DNA from: an uncultured Oscillospiraceae bacterium
Lineage (GTDB): Bacteria; Bacillota; Clostridia; Oscillospirales; Oscillospiraceae
DNA: 20,972 nucleotides
Reading direction: 5' to 3'
NCBI GenBank assembly: GCA_905205085.1
Contig: CAJLCG010000032.1
Coordinates: forward strand, 1-20,972
Numbering within the stretch: position 1 is the stretch's first letter; each line of letters begins with the position of its first letter. The notes under the pieces were generated by a model. That model worked only from the letters and a program-made list of their open reading frames with translations. It searched no databases and was not told where the DNA came from. Of this stretch, positions 7,702 through 14,625 are shown one piece after another. A program made the position numbers and the translations under genes.

Positions 7702-8849
7702 CAGCAGATCACCTCATTGTAGGTGCCCAGGTAACGGAAGTGCTCGCTCTCCTCCTCCAGGTCCCGGAAGATACGCTCCATCTCGGGGGCGTACACGGAG
7801 CACTCCAGGTCGAAGTAGAACATGAACTCAAACTCCCGGTCGGGGAGGGGACGGCTCTCCAGCTTGCGCAGGTTAATGCCCAGGGCGTAGAACTTGGAGA
7901 GCACATTGTAGAGGGAGCCGGGCTTATGGGGCAGGGTCATCATGAGGGAGGTGCGGTCGGCTCCGGGGTAGATCTCCGGGTTTTTGGAGATGCAGATGAA
8001 GCGGGTGTAGTTGTTGTCCTGGTCCTGGACGTTCTGCTCCAGCAGGTTGAGGCCGTAGAGCTCGCCGCAGAAGCGGGAGGACAGGGCGGCCACGTCCCGG
8101 CGGTCCGACTGGGCCACCATCTGGGCGGCCAGGGCAGTGTTCTCCACCACGGTGACCTTCACCCCCTTGAGGGTAGACAGGTAGCCGGCGCACTGGCTGA
8201 TGGCCTGCTGGTGGGAGAAGATCTCCTTGATCTCCCCCTTCTTCACCCCGTGCTTGGTGAGTAGGTTGTGGTTCACTTTCAGGCGGGCGGAGCGGACGAT
8301 GGAGAAGTTGTGCTTGGTCATCAGGTCGTAGATGGCGTTGACGGAACCGGCGGTGCTGTTCTCGATGGGCAGCACGCCGTACTGGCACATGCCGCTCTCC
8401 ACCGCCTTGAACACATGCTCAAAGGTGTTGAAGTAGAGGATGGTAGGAGCCTTGAAGATGCTGTCGCAGGCAATCTGGGAGTAGGCGCCCTCCACGCCCT
8501 GGCAGGCTACCATCGCCCGCTGGGGGAACAGGTCGGGGGTGGTGTCCAGGGCCTTTCGGATGGTCTCATACACCTTGGAGGGCACGCCGGAGCAGGCGTT
8601 CTGGTAGGAGCGTCCGGCGGCCAGGATGGTGCGGTAGACCGACTGGGTGTAGTCGGCCAGCTCCTCCCCTGCCTGCTCGCCTACCTTACCCAGCAGGGCA
8701 CGCTCCCGGCCTGCGTCCAGGGTGGGCAGGCCGTTGGCCCGCTTGTAGGCGGCCACCTCTTTGGAGACCTCCATGCGCTGCTTAAACAGGTCAACCATCT
8801 GCTGGTCGATGGCGTCAATTTTCTCTCTCAGATCCTTCAGTTCTTCCAT
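7701..8849 (-). CDS. pheA: Bifunctional chorismate mutase/prephenate dehydratase (P-protein)
   Basis: Converts chorismate to prephenate and then to phenylpyruvate, the committed branch to phenylalanine (382 residues). Residues 1-85 are an AroQ-class chorismate mutase helix bundle (LREKIDAIDQQMVDLFKQRM; Arg8, Arg25, Lys36 in place). Residues about 112-288 are the prephenate dehydratase, including PIENSTAGSV (161-170) and the catalytic YTRF (281-284). Residues about 298-382 are an ACT domain with LPHKPGSLY (306-314) and ESRP (331-334), which in this family bind phenylalanine for feedback inhibition. A TTG at 8855 is in frame, but the ATG at 8849 is better placed, 9 bases after AAGGAG. A repeat-filled gap of 272 bases separates it from aroC, so an extra internal promoter is possible. 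Confidence 0.96.
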   Translation of the reverse strand: MEELKDLREKIDAIDQQMVDLFKQRMEVSKEVAAYKRANGLPTLDAGRERALLGKVGEQAGEELADYTQSVYRTILAAGRSYQNACSGVPSKVYETIRKALDTTPDLFPQRAMVACQGVEGAYSQIACDSIFKAPTILYFNTFEHVFKAVESGMCQYGVLPIENSTAGSVNAIYDLMTKHNFSIVRSARLKVNHNLLTKHGVKKGEIKEIFSHQQAISQCAGYLSTLKGVKVTVVENTALAAQMVAQSDRRDVAALSSRFCGELYGLNLLEQNVQDQDNNYTRFICISKNPEIYPGADRTSLMMTLPHKPGSLYNVLSKFYALGINLRKLESRPLPDREFEFMFYFDLECSVYAPEMERIFRDLEEESEHFRYLGTYNEVIC

Positions 8850-8900
8850 CTTCAATCACTCCTTACCTATGGGTACACTATTCTATATCTTAATAAGGTG

Positions 8901-8932
8901 GCGAAACAAAGTTTCGCACAAAGCTCTTTTGC
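8901..8932. repeat. Direct repeat copy 1 (hairpin unit)
   Basis: A unit of about 32 bases containing the inverted repeat GCGAAAC/GTTTCGC around a 3-base centre, followed by CACAAAGCTCTTTTGC. It matches copy 2 at 9081-9112 at all but one position. The same orientation and 180-bp spacing suggest duplication or insertion of a dispersed intergenic element. Confidence 0.8.
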
Positions 8933-9080
8933 GCGCGTGGGTCAAAACCGCAGTTTCGCCCCACGCGGCAAATTTGAATTGATTTTCCCAATTCAAATTT
9001 GTACTGATTGCACGTGAAAGGGCACCCTGACGGTTCCCTTTCACACTATCCCTCCCTCCGAAACCCCTTGCTTCTCAGAA

Positions 9081-9112
9081 GCGAAACGAAGTTTCGCACA
9101 AAGCTCTTTTGC
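9081..9112. repeat. Direct repeat copy 2 (hairpin unit)
   Basis: Second copy of the unit at 8901-8932, differing by one base in the centre of the GCGAAAC/GTTTCGC inverted repeat, where the change does not affect pairing of the arms. Confidence 0.8.
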
Positions 9113-9137
9113 CTACTTTTCTCACGAGAAAAGTAGG
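9112..9137. repeat. Inverted repeat spanning the aroC stop codon
   Basis: An 11-bp perfect stem, CCTACTTTTCT (9112-9122) and AGAAAAGTAGG (9127-9137), has a 4-base loop and contains the aroC stop codon (9122-9124). It directly abuts repeat copy 2. No U-tract follows on the minus strand, so termination here is doubtful; an mRNA 3'-end or processing role is possible. Confidence 0.7.
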
Positions 9138-10198
9138 TCGGAGAGGACCAATGCGGTGACCGCTTCCACCACGGGGACGGCCCGGGGGACAATACAGGGG
9201 TCGTGGCGGCCAGTGACCACCAGCTCCTCCACTTGGTTCTTGGACAGGCTCACCGTCTGCTGCTCTCTGGCAATGGATGGGGTAGGCTTAAAGGCCAGGC
9301 GGAACCCCAAGGGCATTCCGTTGGTGATGCCGCCCAAAATTCCCCCGGCGTGGTTCGTTTCCGTGACCACCTTCCCGTTCTTCACAGTGAAGGGGTCGTT
9401 GTTCTCCGAGCCTCGCATGGTAGCCACGCCAAAGCCCGCGCCAAACTCCACACCCTTTACTGCCGGGATGCCAAACAGGGCGGCGGCCAAGCGGTTTTCC
9501 ATGCCGCCGAACATGGGATCACCCAGCCCGGCGGGTACCCCGGTGACCAGGCACTCCACGATGCCGCCCACCGAGTCGCCCTCCTCCTTGGCCTGGAGAA
9601 TGACCTTGCGCATCCGCTCCCCCGCCTTCTCGTCCAGCACGGGGAAGGGGGCCCGCTTCAGGGCATCCATGGTCTCCACAGTCTCCCCCATGGGGTCGAA
9701 GGGCCGGTCGGCCTCTCCGGCGACGGAGGCGATGTGGGCGGCCACCTCAATCCCCCGGCGCCTGAGCATCTGGAGGCAAATCCCGCCTGCGATACACAGG
9801 GGGGCGGTCAGACGGCCGGAGAAGTGACCTCCCCCCGCCACGTCCTGAAAGCCGCCGTACTTCACCTGGGCGGTAAAGTCGGCGTGGCCGGGGCGGGGCT
9901 TGTCCCGAAGCTGGGCATAGTCCTGGGAACGGGTGTTGGTATTTTCAATGAGGGCGGCCAGGGGAGCGCCGCAGGTCACGTTGTCCACCAGGCCGCTGAG
10001 AAACTGGGGCAGATCGGCCTCTTTGCGGGGGGTGGAGGTGGCGTTCTGGCCCGGGGCCCGGCGCTTTAAGAAGCGGCCCAGCTCCTCCATGTCCACCCGC
10101 TCCCCCGCGGGCAGGCCGTCCACCACTACCCCGATGGCCGGGGAGTGGGACTGTCCAAAGACGGACACGTGGATGTGTTCACCCAGATACGAGGCCAT
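9122..10198 (-). CDS. aroC: Chorismate synthase
   Basis: Seventh shikimate step: anti-elimination of phosphate from EPSP to give chorismate, needing reduced FMN (358 residues, normal length). Family motifs seen are the N-terminal GQSHSPAIGVVVDGLPAG, RRAPGQNATSTPRKEAD, the central RPGHADFTAQVKYG and GGGHFSGRLTAPLCIAGGI with the conserved active-site His, GGMENRLAAALFGIPAVKGVEFGAGF, and the C-terminal GRHDPCIVPRAVPVVEA. The start ATG has GGAGGAG 6 bases upstream and overlaps the end of aroA by 20 bases. The last codons form one arm of an inverted repeat that leads into the repeat-rich gap before pheA. Confidence 0.97.
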   Translation of the reverse strand: MASYLGEHIHVSVFGQSHSPAIGVVVDGLPAGERVDMEELGRFLKRRAPGQNATSTPRKEADLPQFLSGLVDNVTCGAPLAALIENTNTRSQDYAQLRDKPRPGHADFTAQVKYGGFQDVAGGGHFSGRLTAPLCIAGGICLQMLRRRGIEVAAHIASVAGEADRPFDPMGETVETMDALKRAPFPVLDEKAGERMRKVILQAKEEGDSVGGIVECLVTGVPAGLGDPMFGGMENRLAAALFGIPAVKGVEFGAGFGVATMRGSENNDPFTVKNGKVVTETNHAGGILGGITNGMPLGFRLAFKPTPSIAREQQTVSLSKNQVEELVVTGRHDPCIVPRAVPVVEAVTALVLSDLLFS

Positions 10199-11435
10199 GT
10201 ACTTCTCCTCCCAACGCAGTGTAGTCCCACCAGAAGTGGGGATAGGATTTTTTCACGCACTCGGCGCCCAAGATGGTCACCGGCTGTTTACAGGCCACAG
10301 CAGCCACGGCGGCCATCATGGCGATGCGGTGGTCGTTGCAGCCGTCTACCGTGCCGCCCTCCAGGTGGTCCGCCCCCTCTAAGGTGAGGGTGTCCTCCCC
10401 CACCTGGGCCTTGGCCCCCAGGGCATTCAGGGTGCGGGCGATGGTCTCCAGGCGGTCGCTCTCCTTCATGCGCAGCCGCCCGGCGTTGACAAAGTGGGTG
10501 GTTCCCTTCCGCACCGCCGCCATGGCGGCCAGGGGCGGAGCCAGGTCGGGGCATTGGGACAGGTCGATGTCCACGTCCCCGGGCCGGGCCAGCTTCCAGT
10601 AGAGGATCCCGATCTGCCGGTCCCCCTGGACCGAGTCCAGGTTCAGGTTCCGGATGTCCACCTGGGCTCCCAGGAAGTTGGCGGCGTACCAGAAGGCGGC
10701 ATTGGACCAGTCGGTTTCCACCGCCAAATTTTTTGGCTGATACCGCTGGTTGCCCGGGATGGCAAACACGCCGGGCTCAGTCTCCTCCACGGTGATGCCG
10801 AAGGTTTTCAAAGCATCCAGGGTCATGTCCACATAGCCCCGGGACTCCAGAGGCGTAGAGGCCCGCAGCACCGACGGGCCGTCCAGCAGGGGCAGGGCGT
10901 AGAGCAGGCCGGTAAAAAACTGGCTGGACACGTTGCCGGGGAGAACGTACTCCCCCGGGTCCAGGGCCAAGGCGTCATACCCCCGACCGCCGTTGACAGA
11001 GAGCACCCCGTTCTCCCGCTTCCAGGTGATGCCCTTCTCCTTGAACAGGTCCTCATAGGGGGTGAGGGGCCGCTCCATCAGGCGGCCCCGGCCGGTAAAG
11101 TGGGCCTCCCCGCCCACCAGCAGGGCCACGGGAATGAGAAACCGGAGGGTGGAGCCCGACTCCCCGCAGTCCAGAATAGGGGCAGGCCCAGCCTGAACGA
11201 TGGAGTGGCCCAGGCCGTGGATTTCCACCACACCCGGCTCCGGGCGCTGGATGCGGGCTCCCAGGGCGGCCATGCAGCCCAGAGTGGCCTCAATATCCTG
11301 AGAAAAGTCCACATTGGACAGGGTGCTCACGCCCCCAGAGAGGGCGGCGGCCAGGATGAGCCGGTGGGCCTGGGACTTGCTGGGGGGCGGGGTGACTGCT
11401 CCCTTCAGCGTACCCGGTACAATGGTCACATCCAT
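10179..11435 (-). CDS. aroA: 3-phosphoshikimate 1-carboxyvinyltransferase (EPSP synthase)
   Basis: Sixth shikimate step: transfers enolpyruvate from PEP to shikimate-3-phosphate (418 residues, a little shorter than E. coli AroA). Motifs seen are PSKSQAHR (18-25) with the shikimate/PEP Lys20; DCGESGSTLRFL (89-100), equivalent to the PEP/glyphosate loop; RPLTPYEDLF; LPGNVSSQFFTGLLYALPLL (165-184); CPDLAPPLAAMA with Asp297; RMKESDRL (322-329); and DHRIAMM. In the PEP loop, the positions aligned with E. coli Thr97 and Pro101 appear to be Ser95 and Phe99, so inhibitor sensitivity may differ from class I enzymes. AAGGA lies 7 bases before the ATG, which follows the aroB stop by one base. It overlaps aroC by 20 bases. 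Confidence 0.97.
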   Translation of the reverse strand: MDVTIVPGTLKGAVTPPPSKSQAHRLILAAALSGGVSTLSNVDFSQDIEATLGCMAALGARIQRPEPGVVEIHGLGHSIVQAGPAPILDCGESGSTLRFLIPVALLVGGEAHFTGRGRLMERPLTPYEDLFKEKGITWKRENGVLSVNGGRGYDALALDPGEYVLPGNVSSQFFTGLLYALPLLDGPSVLRASTPLESRGYVDMTLDALKTFGITVEETEPGVFAIPGNQRYQPKNLAVETDWSNAAFWYAANFLGAQVDIRNLNLDSVQGDRQIGILYWKLARPGDVDIDLSQCPDLAPPLAAMAAVRKGTTHFVNAGRLRMKESDRLETIARTLNALGAKAQVGEDTLTLEGADHLEGGTVDGCNDHRIAMMAAVAAVACKQPVTILGAECVKKSYPHFWWDYTALGGEVHGLVSG

Positions 11436-11436
11436 A

Positions 11437-12522
11437 TCAGTTTCCTTTCCACATGGGGGCCAGGGCGTCCAGCAGAGCCTGCCGGGCCATGGGGTGGGGG
11501 ACGGCCTTCCCCAGTTCCTCCAGCACGATGAGGCGGATGTCGCTGCCGGCGTTCTTCTTGTCCAGGCCCACCGCCTCCACCAGGGTGTCCCATGGACAGG
11601 GTATGGAGATGGGCAGCTGGTACTCCTTTAATATATTCTCAATGGCCTGCTCTGTTCCGGCGGGGGTGACTCCCATCTGCTCCCCCAGCCGGGCGGCCAC
11701 GCACATGCCCGCGGCCACCCCCTGGCCGTGGGTCCAGGTCTCGTAATGGCCCGCCAGCTCGAAGGCGTGGCCGATGGTGTGGCCGAAGTTGAGGACCATC
11801 CGCTCGCCGGTGTCCCGCTCGTCGTTCAAAACTACTTTGCGCTTGATGTCACAGCAGGTGTGGATGACCTCCTCAATGTGCTCCATCACGCCGTCCCGGC
11901 CGCCCCAGGCAGCCAGCTTGTCAAAGAAGGCCCGGTCCCGGATGCAGCCGTACTTGATGACCTCGGCCATGCCGTCGGAGAAGGTGCGGTCCGTGAGGGT
12001 GGTGAGCACCTCCGGGTCAATGAACACTCCTTTGGGCTGCCAGAAGGCTCCGGCCAGGTTCTTGCCCGCCTTCAGGTCGATGGCCACCTTGCCTCCCACG
12101 GAGGAGTCCACCTGGGCCAGGAGGGTGGTGGGGATCTGGATGTAGTCCACACCCCGGAGCACCGTGGCGGCAGCAAAGCCCGCCAGGTCACCCACCACGC
12201 CGCCGCCCAGGGCGACCACTCCGTCGGTGCGGGTGAGGCGGGCAGCCATCATGGCCTCCCACAGCTCCTGGAGCCGCTCCACACACTTGCTTTCCTCTCC
12301 AGCGGGGACAGTGTGGAGAACAGCAAGGAAGCCCGCCTTCTCCAGACTGTCCAGCACCCGCTGGCCGTAAAGGGGGCCCACCGTGCTGTCGGTGACCACA
12401 AAGAGGGTCTTGGCCCGGGGCAGCACCGCCCGGCACCGCTCCCCCACCTGGTCCAGGAGACCCCGCTCAATTTCAATGTCGTAGGCCCGCCCAGGCAGGT
12501 CCACCGTCAGGATTTTGCTCAT
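11437..12522 (-). CDS. aroB: 3-dehydroquinate synthase
   Basis: Second shikimate step: NAD- and metal-dependent cyclisation of DAHP to 3-dehydroquinate (361 residues). The NAD-binding GGGVVGDLAGF (106-116) and IPTTLLAQVDSSVGGK (130-145) are intact. The metal ligands expected for the family are Glu187 (AEVIKYG), His248 (NFGHTIGHAFE) and His265 (HGQGVAAGM). The frame is open further upstream, but the ATG at 12522 overlaps the tyrA stop as ATGA and matches the normal N-terminus of the family. Coupled to tyrA upstream and one base from aroA downstream. Confidence 0.97.
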   Translation of the reverse strand: MSKILTVDLPGRAYDIEIERGLLDQVGERCRAVLPRAKTLFVVTDSTVGPLYGQRVLDSLEKAGFLAVLHTVPAGEESKCVERLQELWEAMMAARLTRTDGVVALGGGVVGDLAGFAAATVLRGVDYIQIPTTLLAQVDSSVGGKVAIDLKAGKNLAGAFWQPKGVFIDPEVLTTLTDRTFSDGMAEVIKYGCIRDRAFFDKLAAWGGRDGVMEHIEEVIHTCCDIKRKVVLNDERDTGERMVLNFGHTIGHAFELAGHYETWTHGQGVAAGMCVAARLGEQMGVTPAGTEQAIENILKEYQLPISIPCPWDTLVEAVGLDKKNAGSDIRLIVLEELGKAVPHPMARQALLDALAPMWKGN

Positions 12523-13352
12523 TGTCCATCCACCTTCTCTTTGCAGATCCGGCCCTCCGCCAGGAGGGTACACAGCCGGTCGCCGTTGCCTTGCTCCAGG
12601 GCTTCCCGGTACTCCTGGAGGCTGCCGATCATCTGGTCCAGCTCCTGGAGCAGGAAGGTCCGGTTTTCCAGGAACAGATCGGTCCACATGTGCTCGTTGA
12701 GCCAGGCCACACGGGTCAGGTCCATATAGCTGCCCGCCGAGTAGCCCTTGTGCATCTGGGCCCGGGGGCTCTTTACATAGGCGTTGGAGATGACGTGGCA
12801 CATCTGGGAGGTGTAGGCAATCATCTCGTCGTGGTGCTCCGCCGTGGTCACCGTCAGGTGGGAGAAGCCCGCCGGGGTAAGCAGCTTTTTGATCTTATCC
12901 AGCAGCAGGATGTCGTCGGCCTGGGGAGGCACGATGACCATGGGGGCCCCGTCAAACATATCCGCCTTGCTGTTGGCAAAGCCGGAGTACTGGGTGCCCG
13001 CCATGGGGTGTCCGCCCACAAAGGTGAAGCCGTAGCGCTGGGCCAGTTCAAAGCCCACCTTGCATACCTCCTGCTTCACGCCGCAGCAGTCCATCACCAG
13101 GGTGGTACCGGGGATGTGGGGGGCCATCTTCTTCAGGTACTCCATGGTCACCTCGGGGTAGAGAGCCACCAGCAGCAGCTCGCACTCCCCGATGGTCTTT
13201 TCGTCCAGGTCCCCTGCCAGCACCCCCTGGAGCTTGGCAAAGTCCTGAACCACCCGGTTGCCGTCATAGCCGTATACCGTGGCGCCGCTGCGCTCGTAGG
13301 CCTTGGCCAGGGAACCGCCGATGAGGCCCAGCCCCGCAATTCCAACTACCAT
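12519..13352 (-). CDS. tyrA: Prephenate dehydrogenase
   Basis: Oxidative decarboxylation of prephenate to 4-hydroxyphenylpyruvate, the tyrosine branch (277 residues). The N-terminal Rossmann motif is GLGLIGGSLA (7-16). The catalytic region includes VMDCCGVKQEV, GGHPMAGT with the conserved His, and HHDEMIAYTSQMCHVISNAY. There is no fused chorismate mutase or C-terminal ACT domain, so prephenate must come from PheA encoded in the same operon. Cyclohexadienyl (arogenate) specificity cannot be excluded from sequence. AAGGAGG lies 5 bases before the ATG; aroF ends 10 bases upstream, and the stop overlaps the aroB start. Confidence 0.93.
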   Translation of the reverse strand: MVVGIAGLGLIGGSLAKAYERSGATVYGYDGNRVVQDFAKLQGVLAGDLDEKTIGECELLLVALYPEVTMEYLKKMAPHIPGTTLVMDCCGVKQEVCKVGFELAQRYGFTFVGGHPMAGTQYSGFANSKADMFDGAPMVIVPPQADDILLLDKIKKLLTPAGFSHLTVTTAEHHDEMIAYTSQMCHVISNAYVKSPRAQMHKGYSAGSYMDLTRVAWLNEHMWTDLFLENRTFLLQELDQMIGSLQEYREALEQGNGDRLCTLLAEGRICKEKVDGQ

Positions 13353-13362
13353 GTCTGCCTCC

Positions 13363-14379
13363 TTATTCCTCGCCCAGCGCGGCCGCCCGCACCCGGCGCA
13401 CCGCCTTGGCTACGTCCTCAAACTGCTCGGGCCGCAGAGACTGGGCGCCGTCGCACAGGGCGTGGGGCGGGTCGTTGTGGACCTCGATGATGAGACCGTC
13501 GGCCCCGCAGGCGGCAGCCGCCATGGCCATGGGCTTGACATACCGGGCCACGCCGGTGGCGTGGCTGGGGTCTACCACCACAGGCAGATGGGTGAGCTCA
13601 TGGAGGACGGTGACGGCGGACAGGTCCAGAGTGTTGCGGGTGGCGGTCTCAAAGGTGCGGATGCCCCGCTCGCAGAGGATCACGTTCTCGTTGCCGCCGG
13701 CCATGATATACTCCGCACTCATCAGCAGCTCCTTGATGGTGTTGGCCAGGCCCCGCTTGATGAGGATGGGCTTCCGGGTCTTGCCCAGCTCCTTGAGCAG
13801 CTCAAAGTTCTGCATGTTCCGGGCGCCCACCTGGATGACATCCACGTCCTCAAAGAGAGGCAGGTGGTTGGCGTTCATGATCTCGGTGACGATGGGCAGG
13901 CCGGTCTCCCGCTTGGCCTCCAGCAGCAGCTCGATGCCGTCGGCCTTCAGGCCCTGGAAGTCGTAGGGAGAGGTGCGGGGCTTGAAGGCGCCGCCCCGGA
14001 GCATGGTGGCTCCGGCCGCCTTCACGCTCTTGGCCACCGAGATGATCTGTTCCTCGCTCTCCACCGAGCAGGGCCCGGCGATGAGGGCGAAGTTTCCATG
14101 GCCCACTTTCAGCTTCTGCTCGCCAACCTCAATGATGGAGTCCTTGGGATGGAACTTCCGGTTGGCACTTTTAAACGGCTCAGAAATATGCTTTACCCCC
14201 TCTACAATGTCCAGTCCGGTGATCAGGTCGTCATCCAGCTTGCTGATGTCGCCGATGATGCCGATGATGGTGGCGTAGTCTCCCTTGGAGACATGGGTGC
14301 GCAGATTCTGCGCCTCGATCCACTGGATGAGATCCCGTACCCGCTCTTCCTTGGCGTCCTGTTTTACAATGATAATCAT
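13363..14379 (-). CDS. aroF: 3-deoxy-7-phosphoheptulonate (DAHP) synthase
   Basis: First committed shikimate step: condensation of PEP and erythrose-4-phosphate to DAHP (338 residues). Residues 1-70 (MIIIVKQDAKEERVRDLIQW onward) form the ferredoxin-like domain of the Thermotoga-type DAHP synthases, where it mediates Phe/Tyr feedback inhibition. The catalytic barrel shows AGPCSVES (101-108), GGAFKPRTSPY (129-139), ILIKRG, and DPSHATG near the C-terminus. This is a type I-beta enzyme. The frame extends to 14436, but that extension lies in a terminator hairpin; AGGAGG sits 9 bases before the ATG at 14379. It is the first structural gene after the attenuator-like leader. Confidence 0.96.
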   Translation of the reverse strand: MIIIVKQDAKEERVRDLIQWIEAQNLRTHVSKGDYATIIGIIGDISKLDDDLITGLDIVEGVKHISEPFKSANRKFHPKDSIIEVGEQKLKVGHGNFALIAGPCSVESEEQIISVAKSVKAAGATMLRGGAFKPRTSPYDFQGLKADGIELLLEAKRETGLPIVTEIMNANHLPLFEDVDVIQVGARNMQNFELLKELGKTRKPILIKRGLANTIKELLMSAEYIMAGGNENVILCERGIRTFETATRNTLDLSAVTVLHELTHLPVVVDPSHATGVARYVKPMAMAAAACGADGLIIEVHNDPPHALCDGAQSLRPEQFEDVAKAVRRVRAAALGEE

Positions 14380-14410
14380 AGCTGTTCTCCTCCTTGCTTC
14401 ACCGGGCAAA

Positions 14411-14447
14411 TGAAAAAGCCTGCGGTGAAGTGTCATTCACCGCAGGC
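14411..14447 (-). terminator. Intrinsic terminator in the aroF leader (attenuator)
   Basis: A perfect 12-bp stem, GCCTGCGGTGAA (14447-14436) and TTCACCGCAGGC (14429-14418), has a 6-base loop and is followed directly by TTTTT. It lies 22 bases after the leader ORF stop and only 31 bases before the aroF ATG. A strong terminator between a promoter and the first gene of its operon implies conditional readthrough. Confidence 0.92.
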
Positions 14448-14469
14448 CTAAAACTTCCCTATTCCCCGC

Positions 14470-14583
14470 TTACGCGAAACTGGGGAGCCCTTTGTTTGCA
14501 GCAAAAAACACTCTTACCTTTTTGAACCAAAAGCCAAAAAAGTAAAAGTAGCCAAAAAAGTAAGCCGCAAACTGCTTCATCAT
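14470..14583 (-). CDS. Aromatic-rich leader peptide (PheL-like attenuator peptide)
   Basis: A 37-codon ORF too short for the usual cut-off. It begins ATG ATG at 14583, with AAGGAG (14593-14598) exactly 9 bases upstream, and ends in TAA at 14470-14472. It encodes 11 Phe, 3 Tyr and 1 Trp. Codons 8-20 read YFFGYFYFFGFWF, 11 aromatic of 13. The remaining residues are unremarkable (KKVRVFFAANKGLPSFA follows). It sits between a sigma-A promoter and a terminator upstream of the DAHP synthase operon, the layout of PheL-type leader peptides whose translation senses charged tRNA. I infer control by Phe- and Tyr-tRNA. Two near-identical 14-base segments (14532-14545 and 14550-14563) encode the repeated Tyr-Phe-Phe-Gly. 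A chance ORF in a T-rich repeat is the alternative. Confidence 0.75.
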   Translation of the reverse strand: MMKQFAAYFFGYFYFFGFWFKKVRVFFAANKGLPSFA

Positions 14584-14625
14584 GAAATTTGGCTCCTTTC
14601 CTCGTTCTCACGTTGGGTTGTTTTT

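Larger units (their letters stand above)
8850..9121. other. Hairpin-rich intergenic island between aroC and pheA
   Basis: This 272-base gap is the only long gap inside the aromatic operon. It holds two copies of a direct repeat plus at least four further inverted repeats: 8934-8941/8960-8967 (CGCGTGGG/CCCACGCG); 8969-8981/8989-9001 (13 bp, perfect); 9014-9022/9036-9044 (GTGAAAGGG/CCCTTTCAC); and 9070-9075/9077-9082 (GCTTCT/AGAAGC). A fifth overlaps the aroC end (9112-9137). I see no coding potential, T-box sequence or clear U-tract terminator. A weak TAGAAT-like -10 lies near 8880, just before pheA. It looks like accumulated intergenic repeat elements. Confidence 0.6.
14411..14619 (-). promoter_or_regulatory. 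Aromatic operon leader with candidate transcription attenuator
   Basis: The leader transcript runs from about 14619 to the terminator. Candidate segments: (1) the Tyr/Phe codon run, whose CTTACTTTTTT (14564-14554) can pair with AAAAAGGTAAG (14523-14513) apart from one bulged G; (2) TTTGCTGCA (14505-14497), which can pair over 9 positions, three of them G-U, with TGCGGTGAA (14444-14436); (3:4) the terminator. Pairing of 2 with the terminator's first arm would be an antiterminator. These pairings are hand-made; no energies were computed. Confidence 0.6.

Noticed and set aside
14380..14436. N-terminal extension of DAHP synthase to 14436
   Set aside because: The extension is the translated terminator hairpin and the ribosome binding site; the family N-terminus begins at MIIIVKQ (14379).
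14411..14619. T-box riboswitch in the aroF leader
   Set aside because: I looked for the T-box antiterminator core (AGGGUGGNACCGCG-like) and a long stem I structure and found neither; the leader is only about 210 bases and is largely occupied by the short ORF.
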